Below the pieces are notes generated by a model, which was given only the letters and a program-made list of their open reading frames with translations, ran no database searches and was not told where the DNA came from. Of a stretch of 61,345 bases of DNA, positions 8,773 to 17,275 are shown in pieces; position 1 is the first letter of the stretch, and every line of letters begins with the position of its first letter. Source of the DNA: Pseudomonas izuensis (GTDB lineage Bacteria; Pseudomonadota; Gammaproteobacteria; Pseudomonadales; Pseudomonadaceae); contig NZ_WTFT01000013.1 in the NCBI RefSeq assembly GCF_009861505.1, forward strand, positions 28,706 through 90,050. Direction: 5' to 3'. The position numbers were made by a program, and so were the translations under genes.

Positions 8773-9789
8773 TCACAGTGCTATCAGCCGGACAGGGCTG
8801 TGTTCCCTGATCTTCAGCGCTGCGCACATATCGGCGTCCAGGGTCACGGGTTGTCCGGCGATGAAGTCCAGGTCGGCGACGATGGCGCGATAGTTTTCCA
8901 ACGAGTCATTGCTCACCAGGTAGCGGCCGCGGGCGTCGTTGACTGGGCCGGGTCGGACCAAAGCGGTGTGGCTGCGGGCAGTGGAACGGATGGCGCTGGT
9001 GCGTGCAATCAGCGTCGGGCCGCCATCGAACAGGTCGACATAGCTGTTGGTTTCGAACCCCTCGCGCTCCAGGATATCGAAGGCTTCCTGGCCATCGGGA
9101 TGGATTCGCCCGATGCACTCTTGCGCGGCCTGGGGCAGCATCGGTACATAGATTGGGTACTGCGGCATCAATTCGGCGAGAAACGTCCGGCTTTCCAGGC
9201 CGCAAAGCCGTTCTGCCTCGACGTAGGGCAGGTCGAAGAAGTGCTTGCCTACGGCATCCCAGAACGGCGAATGGCCTTCATCATTGCTGTAGCCGACGAT
9301 CTCGGTAATCACTACGTCGGAAAAACGCCGGGCGTGGGCGGCAATGAATAGCAGGCGAGCCCGTGACAAGAGCTCCGAGAACGCTGTGCGCTCCAGCGCT
9401 GCATCGATATGAAAACCGCGCAGCAAAGTATGGCCGCTGAGGTCATGGCACAGCGACAGCGCCGGTACGCCGTGCTCGATGTTCAGCTCCCGCGAGGCAC
9501 TATTGAAATCGCGATTGCGCAGGCTGTAGAACGGTTCGCTGAAGCCGGCAGTGGCTAGGATTTCCGAGCAGCCCGCCAGACGCCGGGTCGCCAGGTCTTC
9601 CAGCACGAAGAAGTAGTTCTCGGGGCCGGGACTTTGCACGTCTTGTTCGAACGAAGTGCAGGAATCGAGAATTCTATCGCGAAGGCGTTCGCTGTCGTCC
9701 GGGAGGGACGTCACACCTACCAGGCTTTCGCGGGCAAGTCGCTGCAATTGGGGCAGGTCGGTTAATTGCACTGGACGCAAGACCAGCAT
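8773..9789 (-). CDS. Arginine N-succinyltransferase alpha-like subunit (AruF/AstA paralogue)
   Basis: 338-residue AstA-family protein homologous to its downstream neighbour. Landmarks: MLVLRPVQLTDLPQ at the start, GVTSLPDD, YFFVLEDL, AGFSEPFYSLRN, LSLCHDLSGH and SPFWDAVGKHFFDLPYVEAE. Compared with P. aeruginosa AruF as I remember it, the middle third is noticeably divergent. The start has AGGAG eight bases upstream. It is first of a two-gene unit with the beta-like gene; nothing else of the arginine succinyltransferase pathway is adjacent. Confidence 0.8.
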   Translation of the reverse strand: MLVLRPVQLTDLPQLQRLARESLVGVTSLPDDSERLRDRILDSCTSFEQDVQSPGPENYFFVLEDLATRRLAGCSEILATAGFSEPFYSLRNRDFNSASRELNIEHGVPALSLCHDLSGHTLLRGFHIDAALERTAFSELLSRARLLFIAAHARRFSDVVITEIVGYSNDEGHSPFWDAVGKHFFDLPYVEAERLCGLESRTFLAELMPQYPIYVPMLPQAAQECIGRIHPDGQEAFDILEREGFETNSYVDLFDGGPTLIARTSAIRSTARSHTALVRPGPVNDARGRYLVSNDSLENYRAIVADLDFIAGQPVTLDADMCAALKIREHSPVRLIAL

Positions 9790-10373
9790 GGATGCACTCC
9801 TGTATCAAAGGGCCCGGTGACTGGCATCGGGCCTGACTATCACTGTCGGTTTCCACGCGTTGAAACGGCGGTCGCCTTGTCAGGCTCCGCTCTTTTTTTG
9901 TCACTCGTTTTGGGTATATGGCCATCTGTGGCAACCGGCCCGGACCGTGCAATCGCAAGGGGGTATCGAGGTGCATATGGCGTTGCATTCGGACGGCGTC
10001 TGGTCCAGACCGGGATCGGCGATCGGGTCATTGAATGAAGGCATCCGGGCTCCTGCTGGATGGGTGTTGGTAATCCGTTGAAAGCAGTATTTAGTTAAGG
10101 CGCGCTCCATGTCTAGTTAATTTTCGCGCCGTTCTGAACACCCGATCAGGCTGCGGAGCCGCATCGGCAGAAGGCTACGCAGATGTCGATCTGCCTTGTA
10201 GGGCATAGCCTTTAAAGATGTCGGAGATGGCTATTGTTGTGAGATGAAATGCCTGACCGAACCCGTATCATTGGCTGAAACGAAACACCCCCGGTTAGCC
10301 CGGTTACGGCACAATTGCGCGATATTGCACGGCGAGACGCCGTTTTTCCTTGGCATCGACAGAGAGACTTTTC
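9790..10373. other. 584-bp gene-free gap between divergent genes
   Basis: No convincing coding region. It must hold promoters for the aruF-like gene (leftward) and the phosphatase-cobF pair (rightward). Visible structure: a T-rich tract near 9890-9900, TAGTTAA repeated at about 10092 and 10114 within a GGCGCG/CGCGCC inverted repeat, and the nested hairpin at 10171-10212. I looked for a cobalamin riboswitch upstream of cobF and did not see its conserved core. Confidence 0.6.
10171..10212. other. Nested inverted repeats (possible RNA structure or operator)
   Basis: AAGGCTA (10171-10177) pairs perfectly with TAGCCTT (10206-10212). The interval contains a perfect hairpin GCAGA-TGTCGA-TCTGC (10179-10194). 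It lies about 160 bases before the phosphatase start. Function unknown. Confidence 0.35.
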
Positions 10374-10946
10374 GTGCAGACGACCCGTTTGACCCTGATG
10401 TGCCACGCTCGAACCGTCGCACAAAAATTGGCGCGTTTTCCTACAAATGAGCCATTGGAAATGGATTGGCAATCGGCAAGGGGGTCGCGCAGTGCCCGAT
10501 TCAAGGGGGCGCCGAGGCTGATGTGCGCTCCGGAACTGCGGACCCGGCAAACTGCCGGGCTGTTCGGCGATCGCGTGGAAATTGTCGAGGCACTCAGGGA
10601 CTGCGATTTCGGGCGCTGGAACGGTGTACGCATCAGCGATCTGCAAAAAAACGAGCCCGAAGGGCTCGAGCGCTGGATTGCCGACCCGGACTCGGCGCCC
10701 CACGGTGGCGAATCAGTGGCGCACGTCGTCGAGCGGGTGGCGGCGTGGCTGGAGACGCTGCAGGCGACACCCGGTCATGTCGTCGCCGTGACTCATCCGT
10801 TTATCATCCGCGCCGCGCTGACGACCGTGTTGCAAGGTTCGGCGTTCAACCTGATTGATGTCGAGCCGTTGTCAGCCATCGAACTGAGGTTCACCGGGTG
10901 TTGGCGGCTGCGCTTGCCGGGCGCTGAGCCCGAAGGAACGCTTTGA
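10374..10946 (+). CDS. Histidine phosphatase superfamily protein (CobC-like), coupled to cobF
   Basis: 190-residue phosphoglycerate mutase-fold protein starting at a GTG with AGAGAG upstream. The usual catalytic RHG is LMCHARTVAQ here (Cys-His-Ala): the phospho-accepting His is kept but the preceding Arg and following Gly are not. A second active-site His is present in THPFIIRAAL, and an acid-rich ALRDCDFGRWNG segment matches the family. Its stop overlaps the cobF start (TGATG), so translation is coupled, suggesting a role in corrinoid metabolism such as CobC-type dephosphorylation. That role is inference. Confidence 0.72.
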   Translation: MQTTRLTLMCHARTVAQKLARFPTNEPLEMDWQSARGSRSARFKGAPRLMCAPELRTRQTAGLFGDRVEIVEALRDCDFGRWNGVRISDLQKNEPEGLERWIADPDSAPHGGESVAHVVERVAAWLETLQATPGHVVAVTHPFIIRAALTTVLQGSAFNLIDVEPLSAIELRFTGCWRLRLPGAEPEGTL

Positions 10947-11701
10947 TGAAAAAACTCCTGGTCATCGGCATCGGCGCCGGCAATCCCGACTACATCACGA
11001 TGCAGGCGGTGAAGGCGCTGAATCGGGTCGACGTGTTTTTCCTCATGGACAAGGGCCAGAGCAAGGACAAGCTGATCGACCTGCGCCGGGACATCTGCGA
11101 ACGCTACATTACCGATCGTGATTACCGCTTTGTCGAGGCCCAAAGTCCGGAGCGCGAGCGAGGCGAGGTGGACTACAGGTCCAGTGTCGATGATCTGAAC
11201 CTGGCCAAGCAGCGCACCTTTGAGCAACTGATCAACGAGCAAATGTCTGACGACCAGTGTGGCGGTTTCCTGGTATGGGGCGACCCGGCGTTGTACGACA
11301 GCACTATTCGCATCCTGCAGTCGATCCTGGCCAGCGGCGCCTGTGCGTTCGAGTTCGAGGTGATCCCCGGTATCACCAGCGTCCAGGCGCTGGCGGCGCA
11401 GCACAAGGTGCCGCTCAATCAGATTGGCCGCTCGGTCGAGATCACCACGGGCCGGCGACTGGCGGCGGGGCAGGTGAGCGATGCGGACAGCCTGGTGGTG
11501 ATGCTCGATGCGCAGGATGCCTACCATCAGGTGGCGGATCAGGATACCGAGATTTATTGGGGGGCCTACCTGGGGACGCCGGATGAAATCCTGATCAGTG
11601 GCAAGCTCAAGGATGTGGCGGATGAGATCGAGCGGGTGCGCAAGGCGGCGCGGTTGGCCAATGGGTGGATCATGGATACTTATCTGTTGCGCAAGCCTTG
11701 A
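10946..11701 (+). CDS. cobF: Precorrin-6A synthase (deacetylating), CobF
   Basis: SAM-dependent methyltransferase of the aerobic cobalamin pathway: C1 methylation of precorrin-5 with loss of acetate, giving precorrin-6A. The 251-residue product begins KKLLVIGIGAGNPDYITMQA, the tetrapyrrole methylase GxGxG entry. It continues with VDVFFLMDKG, GGFLVWGDPALYDST and FEVIPGITSVQALAA, all typical of CobF. A TTG one codon upstream is also in frame, but the ATG in the TGATG overlap is preferred. No other cob gene is in the window. Confidence 0.93.
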   Translation: MKKLLVIGIGAGNPDYITMQAVKALNRVDVFFLMDKGQSKDKLIDLRRDICERYITDRDYRFVEAQSPERERGEVDYRSSVDDLNLAKQRTFEQLINEQMSDDQCGGFLVWGDPALYDSTIRILQSILASGACAFEFEVIPGITSVQALAAQHKVPLNQIGRSVEITTGRRLAAGQVSDADSLVVMLDAQDAYHQVADQDTEIYWGAYLGTPDEILISGKLKDVADEIERVRKAARLANGWIMDTYLLRKP

Positions 11702-11724
11702 GGGGTTGGTTGCTGGTTCGGGCC

Positions 11725-11834
11725 TCATCGCGGGCAAGCCCGCTCCCACAGGGGCTGATGGTGTACACAAAATGAATGAACACCTTCAATACTTGTGGGA
11801 GCGGCGGTGCGACGATTCGACTTGCCCGCGATGG
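11725..11834. repeat. REPIN-like pair; right arm has a 16-bp internal insertion
   Basis: Left: ATCGCGGGCAAGCCCGCTCCCACAG. Right: TGTGGGAGCGG, then 16 bp CGGTGCGACGATTCGA (11805-11820), then CTTGCCCGCGAT. Without the insert the right arm would be a normal GAGCGGGCTTGCCCGCGAT palindrome. The ends face inward. Confidence 0.8.
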
Positions 11835-11850
11835 GGCCTTCAAGTTCACC

Positions 11851-12825
11851 TCAGGAAATGACCTTGACCCCGCGCCCAAACCGCTCCCGATACACCGACG
11901 GCGGCACGCCCACCACGCTGCGAAACGCCACCCGAAAGCTTTCCACCGAACGATAACCACAACGCTGGGCGATCTGCTCGGTGTTTTGATTCGTGCTTTC
12001 CAGCAGTTCACGGGCGCGGCCCAGGCGTTCGTGTTGCAACCATGTCTTGGGCGACTGGCCGCTGGCTTCGGTGAAGCGCCGCAGGAATGTGCGTTCACTC
12101 ATGGCCGCTTCGCTCGCCAGGTCGCGCACCTCCAGCGGTTCATGCAGCCGCTCGCGTGCCCACTGCATGACGCGGGAAAGATCGCTGCGCGGTGTAGGAC
12201 TGACCGGCGTGGGAATGAATTGCGCCTGGCCGCCGGTGCGTTGCGGTGACATCACCAGTCGCCGCGCCACGGCATTGGCCACCTGCGTGCCGAAGTCCCG
12301 TGCCACCAGATGCAGGCACGCATCGATGCCGGCTGCGCTGCCGGCCGAGGTGATCAATTGGCCCGAGTCGACGTACAACACGTCCGGGTCCACCACAATG
12401 TCCGGAAAGCGCTCGGCCAGTTCCGTGGTGTAGCGCCAATGAGTGGTAGCACCGTGACCATCGAGCAAGCCGGTGGCGGCCAATACGAATACCCCCGAGC
12501 AGATCGACAATAACCGCGCGCCACGGGTATGGGCCTGGCGCAGTGCCGCAAGCAACGCCTCGGGTACTGCAGCGTTGCGGTCGCGCCAGCCGGGAATGAT
12601 GATGGTGCGGGCATGCCCGAGCAGTTCCAGGCCACCATCGGCCAATACCTGGATGCCACCCATGGCGCGCATCGGTCCTTGATCGACGGCGACGATTTGA
12701 TGTTCGTACCAGGGAAAATCGAATTCCGGCCGTGCCAGACCGAAGATTTCCACGGCAATGCCGAACTCGAATGTACAGAGGCCGTCGTAGGCCAGAATGG
12801 CGACCAATCCAGGGGCAGGCTGCAT
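11851..12825 (-). CDS. ftrA: FtrA-type transcriptional regulator (DJ-1/PfpI + AraC)
   Basis: 324-residue regulator. Residues about 5-170 form a DJ-1/PfpI glutamine-amidotransferase-like sensor domain with the nucleophile-elbow cysteine retained (C109 in LSICSGVFVLA). Residues 220-320 form the AraC DNA-binding domain with two helix-turn-helices (EVRDLASEAAMSERTFLRRF and NTEQIAQRCGYRSVESF). It is transcribed divergently from a rhodanese gene 101 bp away, an arrangement known for ftrA in other proteobacteria, so the rhodanese is the likely target. The start at MQPAPG has weak ribosome-site support; an in-frame methionine lies 16 codons upstream. Confidence 0.82.
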   Translation of the reverse strand: MQPAPGLVAILAYDGLCTFEFGIAVEIFGLARPEFDFPWYEHQIVAVDQGPMRAMGGIQVLADGGLELLGHARTIIIPGWRDRNAAVPEALLAALRQAHTRGARLLSICSGVFVLAATGLLDGHGATTHWRYTTELAERFPDIVVDPDVLYVDSGQLITSAGSAAGIDACLHLVARDFGTQVANAVARRLVMSPQRTGGQAQFIPTPVSPTPRSDLSRVMQWARERLHEPLEVRDLASEAAMSERTFLRRFTEASGQSPKTWLQHERLGRARELLESTNQNTEQIAQRCGYRSVESFRVAFRSVVGVPPSVYRERFGRGVKVIS

Positions 12826-12926
12826 TTGGCGGAAAATTCCCGGTGAGTGTCTTGTGCGCCACTGTAGCGGCAAGTGGCAGGCGGATAAAGTCTGCTCATA
12901 CCCAATGACACCCTGGAGTACTGCCC

Positions 12927-13361
12927 ATGACCAGCCTGGTTCGCGAAATTCCCGCCGCCCCGTCGGCCATCGCCCTGATGCACTTCAGCAACCGCCTGAC
13001 GTTCGAAACCGATTGTTCCGACGTTCACGGCAGCCAGCAGACCGGTGAAATCGATTTCGTCCTGGTGGACGTGCGTGGCCCATTGGCGTTCGAGCGCGGG
13101 CATGTACCGGGCGCGATCAATATTCCGGGGCGGTTACTCACGGCTGAAGGTCTGGCGGCCTACCCGAAAACCAACCTGTTCGTGGTCTATTGCGCGGGCC
13201 CGCACTGCAACGGCGCAAACAAGGCGGCGGTGAAACTGGCGGCGCTGGGTTACCCGGTAAAGGAGATGATCGGTGGGGTGACCGGGTGGCTGGATGAGGG
13301 GTTTGAGTTGAGTGTTGCGGTGCAACGGCCGGCCGATACCGTTGTCAGTTGTGAATGCTGA
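12927..13361 (+). CDS. Rhodanese-like sulfurtransferase
   Basis: 144-residue single-domain rhodanese. Features: FVLVDVRGPLAFERGHVPGAINIPGR (the DxR and GHI/VPGA motifs; residues about 44-69) and an active-site cysteine C89 in VVYCAGPHCNGANKAA. It would move sulfane sulfur to thiols or cyanide in the cytoplasm. Divergently paired with ftrA, which probably controls it. The C-terminus carries two extra cysteines (SCEC). Confidence 0.88.
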   Translation: MTSLVREIPAAPSAIALMHFSNRLTFETDCSDVHGSQQTGEIDFVLVDVRGPLAFERGHVPGAINIPGRLLTAEGLAAYPKTNLFVVYCAGPHCNGANKAAVKLAALGYPVKEMIGGVTGWLDEGFELSVAVQRPADTVVSCEC

Positions 13362-13370
13362 AATCACTCA

Positions 13371-13459
13371 TGTAGGAGCCGGCTTGCTGGCGAAGACGGC
13401 AGTCCAGTCGACAATGCAGCGTCTGATACGCAGCCATCGCCAGCAAGCCGGCTCCTACA
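13371..13459. repeat. REPIN-like inverted pair (GAGCCGGCTTGCTGGCGA type)
   Basis: TGTAGGAGCCGGCTTGCTGGCGAAG and CATCGCCAGCAAGCCGGCTCCTACA face each other between convergent genes (rhodanese and glutamine amidotransferase). Confidence 0.85.
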
Positions 13460-13460
13460 T

Positions 13461-14093
13461 TTAAACCGCGCTCCACCACGCATCCAGCGTCGCCTGCAAC
13501 CAGTCAAAAACGGCGGCATGGGCGGCGCTGTCCTGCGGGTCTCGAGGCAACGGCGACTCCTCGGCAAAATGCCGGTTCAGCACCGCCACCGACTCGGCAT
13601 TCCACTCTGGATGAAACTGCAAGCCCATCCGGGTCGGCCCGACGCGGTACATCTGTTGCGCACACTGTTCGCTGCTGGCCAGCAATTGCGCATTCGGCGG
13701 CAGGTCAATGGCGTCTTCGTGCCATTCCAGCACGCTCAAACGCTGACCGTCGCTGAAGTTAACGGTGGTCCATCCGGTTTCGTTGCGTTCCATGCGCCGC
13801 ACATTGCCACCCAGGGCCAGGGCTAGCAACTGCGCCCCCAGGCAGATGGCGAACACGGGGGCATCCTGTTTCAGGCTGCCGGCCAGCCATTGGCGTTCGG
13901 CTTCGAGCCATGCCGGTCCGGCGTTGGATTCATAGGGGCCACCCAGCAGAATCGCCGGTGCCGAGCTCACCGCTGGCAACTGATCGAGGTCAGCGCGAAA
14001 GACGTTCAGTGTCACCCCTCGGGAGGTGGCCCACTCAGCGATGGCGCCCGGGCCCTCGGCGGGGTGGTGCTGGATCAGATTCAACTCGGACAT
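13461..14093 (-). CDS. Class I glutamine amidotransferase-like protein
   Basis: 210-residue stand-alone GATase1 domain. Catalytic Cys84 in AICLGAQLLA and the His161-Glu163 pair in LQFHPEW complete the triad expected for glutamine hydrolysis. An oxyanion-loop LLGGPYESN lies near 49-57. No synthase domain or partner is adjacent, so the ammonia acceptor is unknown. Related proteins are labelled GMP synthase-like or gamma-glutamyl hydrolase-like. A GTG lies directly before the ATG chosen as start. Confidence 0.83.
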   Translation of the reverse strand: MSELNLIQHHPAEGPGAIAEWATSRGVTLNVFRADLDQLPAVSSAPAILLGGPYESNAGPAWLEAERQWLAGSLKQDAPVFAICLGAQLLALALGGNVRRMERNETGWTTVNFSDGQRLSVLEWHEDAIDLPPNAQLLASSEQCAQQMYRVGPTRMGLQFHPEWNAESVAVLNRHFAEESPLPRDPQDSAAHAAVFDWLQATLDAWWSAV

Positions 14094-14320
14094 CACGCTT
14101 CTCTTGAATGGGCGGTCTGGCGGTCAATGTGCCGTAAAAAAGGGCTCGTCGCCAGCAAGACTCTTCAGTCGGACCGCTGCCGAAATCTTGTGCCACCGCC
14201 CAAGCCGCTCTAGACTGCCGGCCACTTCGGTCTTGCCCGCCACAAGCGAACGACCGAAAGCTGCCTATCGAAGCTGTCTATATAAGATGCTCATAAAGCC
14301 TCCGCACACAGGAGTTATAA

Positions 14321-15100
14321 ATGAAGAAGCTAGTGATGTTCGGTGCCCTGGCACTGTCGATGTTGTCCCTGACCGCTGTGGCCGAAGACGCCAAGCCGAT
14401 CCGCATCGGTATCGAAGCCGGTTACCCGCCATTCTCGATGAAAACCCCTGATGGCAAACTCACCGGTTTCGACGTCGATATCGGCGACGCGCTGTGCGAG
14501 CAGATGAAAGTGAAGTGCACGTGGGTCGAGCAAGAATTCGACGGCCTGATCCCGGCACTGAAGGTCAAGAAAATCGACGCCATCCTGTCGTCCATGACCA
14601 TCACCGACGACCGCAAGAAGAACGTCGATTTCACCATCAAGTACTACCACACCCCGGCGCGCTTCGTGATGAAGGAAGGCACCGACATCAAGGACCCGCT
14701 GACCGAGCTCAAGGGTAAGAAGGTCGGTGTGCTGCGCGCCAGTACTCATGACCGCTTCGCCACCGAAGTGCTGGTGCCGGCCGGTATCGAGCTGGTGCGT
14801 TACGGCTCCCAGCAGGAAGCCAACCTGGACATGGTCTCCGGTCGCGTCGATGCGCTGCTGGCCGACTCGGTCAACCTCGACGACGGTTTCCTGAAGACTG
14901 ACGCGGGTAAAGGCTTCGCTTTCGTTGGCCCTGAGTACAACGATCCGAAATACTTCGGCGGTGGTGCCGGTATCGCTGTGCGCAAGGGCGATACCGTCCT
15001 GGCCGAGCAATTCAACAAGGCCATCACCGAAATTCGTGCCAACGGCAAGTACAAGCAAGTGCAGGACAAGTACTTCAAGTTTGACGTTTACGGCGAGTAA
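14321..15100 (+). CDS. Basic amino acid ABC transporter substrate-binding protein (AotJ/HisJ-like)
   Basis: Periplasmic family 3 solute-binding protein of 259 residues with a Sec signal peptide ending TAVA-ED near residue 21. Ligand-pocket landmarks of the lysine/arginine/ornithine group are present: [45 protein letters not shown] and [18 protein letters not shown] lies upstream of ATG. It closely resembles P. aeruginosa AotJ from memory, but no permease or ATPase gene follows. An intrinsic terminator stands right after the stop, so it forms its own transcript and presumably shares a transporter encoded elsewhere. Confidence 0.88.
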   Translation: MKKLVMFGALALSMLSLTAVAEDAKPIRIGIEAGYPPFSMKTPDGKLTGFDVDIGDALCEQMKVKCTWVEQEFDGLIPALKVKKIDAILSSMTITDDRKKNVDFTIKYYHTPARFVMKEGTDIKDPLTELKGKKVGVLRASTHDRFATEVLVPAGIELVRYGSQQEANLDMVSGRVDALLADSVNLDDGFLKTDAGKGFAFVGPEYNDPKYFGGGAGIAVRKGDTVLAEQFNKAITEIRANGKYKQVQDKYFKFDVYGE

Positions 15101-15111
15101 TCGAGCTGTTT

Positions 15112-15149
15112 AAAAAAATGGCAGCCGTTGACGCGGCTGCCATTTTTTT
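15112..15149 (+). terminator. Intrinsic terminator after the AotJ-like gene (bidirectional shape)
   Basis: GGCAGCCG-TTGACG-CGGCTGCC stem, extended by AT pairs, with seven A on the left and seven T on the right. Confidence 0.93.
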
Positions 15150-15187
15150 ATGCTCATAATTGATCCCGCCCAACACAATTCTCAACG

Positions 15188-15276
15188 GTAGGAGCTGGCT
15201 TGCCAGCGAAAGCGGTCTGACAGTCACACACTTTGTTGAATGTGCCGACGTCTTCGCTGGCGAGCCAGCTCCTACA
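15188..15276. repeat. REPIN-like inverted pair (GAGCTGGCTTGCCAGCGA type)
   Basis: GTAGGAGCTGGCTTGCCAGCGAAAG and CTTCGCTGGCGAGCCAGCTCCTACA, ending 20 bases before the AotO-like start. The apparent N-terminal extension of that gene is REP sequence. Confidence 0.85.
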
Positions 15277-15295
15277 AGTTCTGCAGGAGCTCCCT

Positions 15296-16408
15296 ATGCA
15301 ACGCATCGACCATCCACTGCCCTGGAGCCACCTCGGAACCGAACGCACCCTCAGCGTGTTCCGTTATGGCAACGGCACTCGCAAGGTCTACATCCAGGCC
15401 AGCCTGCACGCCGATGAACTGCCGGGCATGCGCACGGCCTGGGAACTGAAGAAGCGCTTGACCGAGCTGGAAAGTCAGGGCCGGTTGCAGGGTGTGATCG
15501 AACTGGTGCCGGTGGCCAACCCCATCGGTCTCGATCAGCACTTGCAAGGCAGCCACATGGGCCGCTTCGAACTGGGCAGTGGCAAGAACTTCAACCGCGC
15601 GTTCGTCGAACTCAGTGCCCCGGTGGCAGCGTTGATCGGTGATCGCCTGGGCAGCGACGCGCAGGCCAATATCGCGCTGATCCGCCAGACCATGGGCCAG
15701 GTGCTCGATGGCTTGCCGGCTCCGGCTTCGCAACTGGAAGCGATGCATCGCTTGTTGTTGCGCCACGCCTGTGATGCCGATATCACCCTCGATCTGCATT
15801 GCGACTTCGATGCGGCCATCCACATTTACGCATTACCGCAGCACTGGCCGAAGTGGCAATCCCTGGCGGCGCGCTTGAAGGCCGGCGTCGCGTTGCTGTG
15901 TGAAGATTCCGGTGGCAGCTCTTTCGACGAGTCTTGTTCCTCGCCATGGTTGCGCCTGGCGAGAGCGTTCCCCGACGCGGCGATTCCACCGGCCAACCTG
16001 GCGACAACCCTGGAGTTGGGCAGCATGGGCGATACCCGTGTGGACCAGGCGCAAGCCAATTGCGAGGCGATTCTAGGCTTTCTCGCCGAGCAGGGTTTCA
16101 TCAATGGCACCTGGCCAGCGGCGCCGGGTGATTGCTGTGAAGGCATGCCGTTCGAAGGCACCGAATACCTGTTCGCGCCACATCACGGGGTGGTCAGTTT
16201 CCTGCGCGAGGCCGGTGAGTGGGTGGAGAAGGGCGATGCCCTGTTCGAAGTGGTTGACCCGCTGAACGACAAGGTCACCACCGTGCGTGCCGGGACCAGC
16301 GGTGTGCTGTTTGCCATTGATCGCGGGCGCTATACGCAACCGGGGACCTGGCAGGCGAAGGTGGCGGGACGTGAGCCGATTCGGGTGGGTAAGCTGATCA
16401 ACGACTGA
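15296..16408 (+). CDS. Succinylglutamate desuccinylase/aspartoacylase-family protein (AotO-like)
   Basis: 370-residue M14-type zinc deacylase. Zinc ligands are visible as H38-A-D-E41 in ASLHADELPG and H168 in TLDLHCDFD. The C-terminal part (about 300-365) looks like a lipoyl/biotinyl-like beta domain (GEWVEKGDALFEVVDPLNDK). The start ATG has CAGGAG upstream. In P. aeruginosa, as I recall, aotO sits inside the aotJQOMP arginine-transport operon. Here it follows the AotJ-like gene but is separated from it by a terminator and REPIN, and aotQ, aotM and aotP are absent. Substrate unknown. Confidence 0.82.
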   Translation: MQRIDHPLPWSHLGTERTLSVFRYGNGTRKVYIQASLHADELPGMRTAWELKKRLTELESQGRLQGVIELVPVANPIGLDQHLQGSHMGRFELGSGKNFNRAFVELSAPVAALIGDRLGSDAQANIALIRQTMGQVLDGLPAPASQLEAMHRLLLRHACDADITLDLHCDFDAAIHIYALPQHWPKWQSLAARLKAGVALLCEDSGGSSFDESCSSPWLRLARAFPDAAIPPANLATTLELGSMGDTRVDQAQANCEAILGFLAEQGFINGTWPAAPGDCCEGMPFEGTEYLFAPHHGVVSFLREAGEWVEKGDALFEVVDPLNDKVTTVRAGTSGVLFAIDRGRYTQPGTWQAKVAGREPIRVGKLIND

Positions 16409-16419
16409 TCCGATTCATC

Positions 16420-16486
16420 TGTAGGAGGTGGCTTGCCAGCGATGAGGTCCTTAAGGGCGCTATCGCTGGCAAGCCAGCTCCCACAG
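16420..16486. repeat. REPIN-like inverted pair, short interior
   Basis: TGTAGGAGGTGGCTTGCCAGCGAT and ATCGCTGGCAAGCCAGCTCCCACAG with only about 18 bases between; the compact form of the element. Confidence 0.83.
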
Positions 16487-16555
16487 AAGTGCCTGTGATG
16501 ATGGGAAGAAATGTTAGGCTTTGCCCCGAATCCTGCGCACTGTGAAGGAAGGCTT

Positions 16556-17272
16556 ATGTTGAAGTTTCTCGCTCTGCTCACGCTGCTGGCATCGGCCGCT
16601 GTCCACGCTCAAACCCCGCTGCAAACCGACCTGCCGCTCAAGTATCTGGAGCAGGCCAACCTCGATTCCCGCGATCAGCCCCTGGTGATTTTCCTTCACG
16701 GCTACGGCAGTAACGAGCAGGATCTGTTCGGCATCAAGGATGAGTTGCCCGCGCAATACACGTACCTGTCGGTCCGCGCGCCGATGGTGATGGAAGAGGG
16801 CAGTTACCAGTGGTTTCGCAAAAAGGGCGAAGGTGCCTACAACGGCGAGACCGATGATCTGAAGACCAGCGGCCAGTTGCTGCTGGATTTCGTCGCGCAG
16901 GCGGCGAAGAAATATCACACCGAACCGGCCAGGGTGTTTCTGGTGGGATTCAGCCAGGGTGCGATCATGTCCTATGAAGTCGCCCTGCGGCACCCCGAGG
17001 CGGTAGGCGGGATCGCCGCATTGAGCGGGCGGATTCTGCCGGTGTTGCGATCCGAGCTGAAACCGGATGAAAAACGCCAATCGCTGGCGATATTCATCGG
17101 TCATGGCACGGCGGACAAGCGTCTGCCGTACAGCGACGGCACCGAGGCCAACAGCCTGTTGCAGAGCGTGTCACTCGAACCCGAATTTCACGCCTACCAG
17201 GGTGTCGGCCATAACATCAGTGCCGAAGAAATGCAGGACCTGAGCGCCTGGCTACAACGCCTCAATCCCTGA
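16556..17272 (+). CDS. Secreted phospholipase/carboxylesterase-family hydrolase
   Basis: 238-residue alpha/beta hydrolase with a clear Sec signal peptide (1-18, ending AVHA). The catalytic triad is readable: Ser133 in VGFSQGAIMS, Asp187 in GHGTADKRLPYSDG and His219 in QGVGHNIS. FLHGYGSNEQDL near 46-57 is the oxyanion loop of the carboxylesterase/thioesterase (YpfH, EstB) group. A periplasmic or secreted esterase is likely. It converges on the next gene with a 3-bp gap. Confidence 0.87.
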   Translation: MLKFLALLTLLASAAVHAQTPLQTDLPLKYLEQANLDSRDQPLVIFLHGYGSNEQDLFGIKDELPAQYTYLSVRAPMVMEEGSYQWFRKKGEGAYNGETDDLKTSGQLLLDFVAQAAKKYHTEPARVFLVGFSQGAIMSYEVALRHPEAVGGIAALSGRILPVLRSELKPDEKRQSLAIFIGHGTADKRLPYSDGTEANSLLQSVSLEPEFHAYQGVGHNISAEEMQDLSAWLQRLNP

Positions 17273-17275
17273 GGT

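Noticed and set aside
9790..10373. Cobalamin riboswitch upstream of cobF
   Set aside because: I could not find the conserved B12-box or the GCCACTG-like core; the hairpins present do not match.
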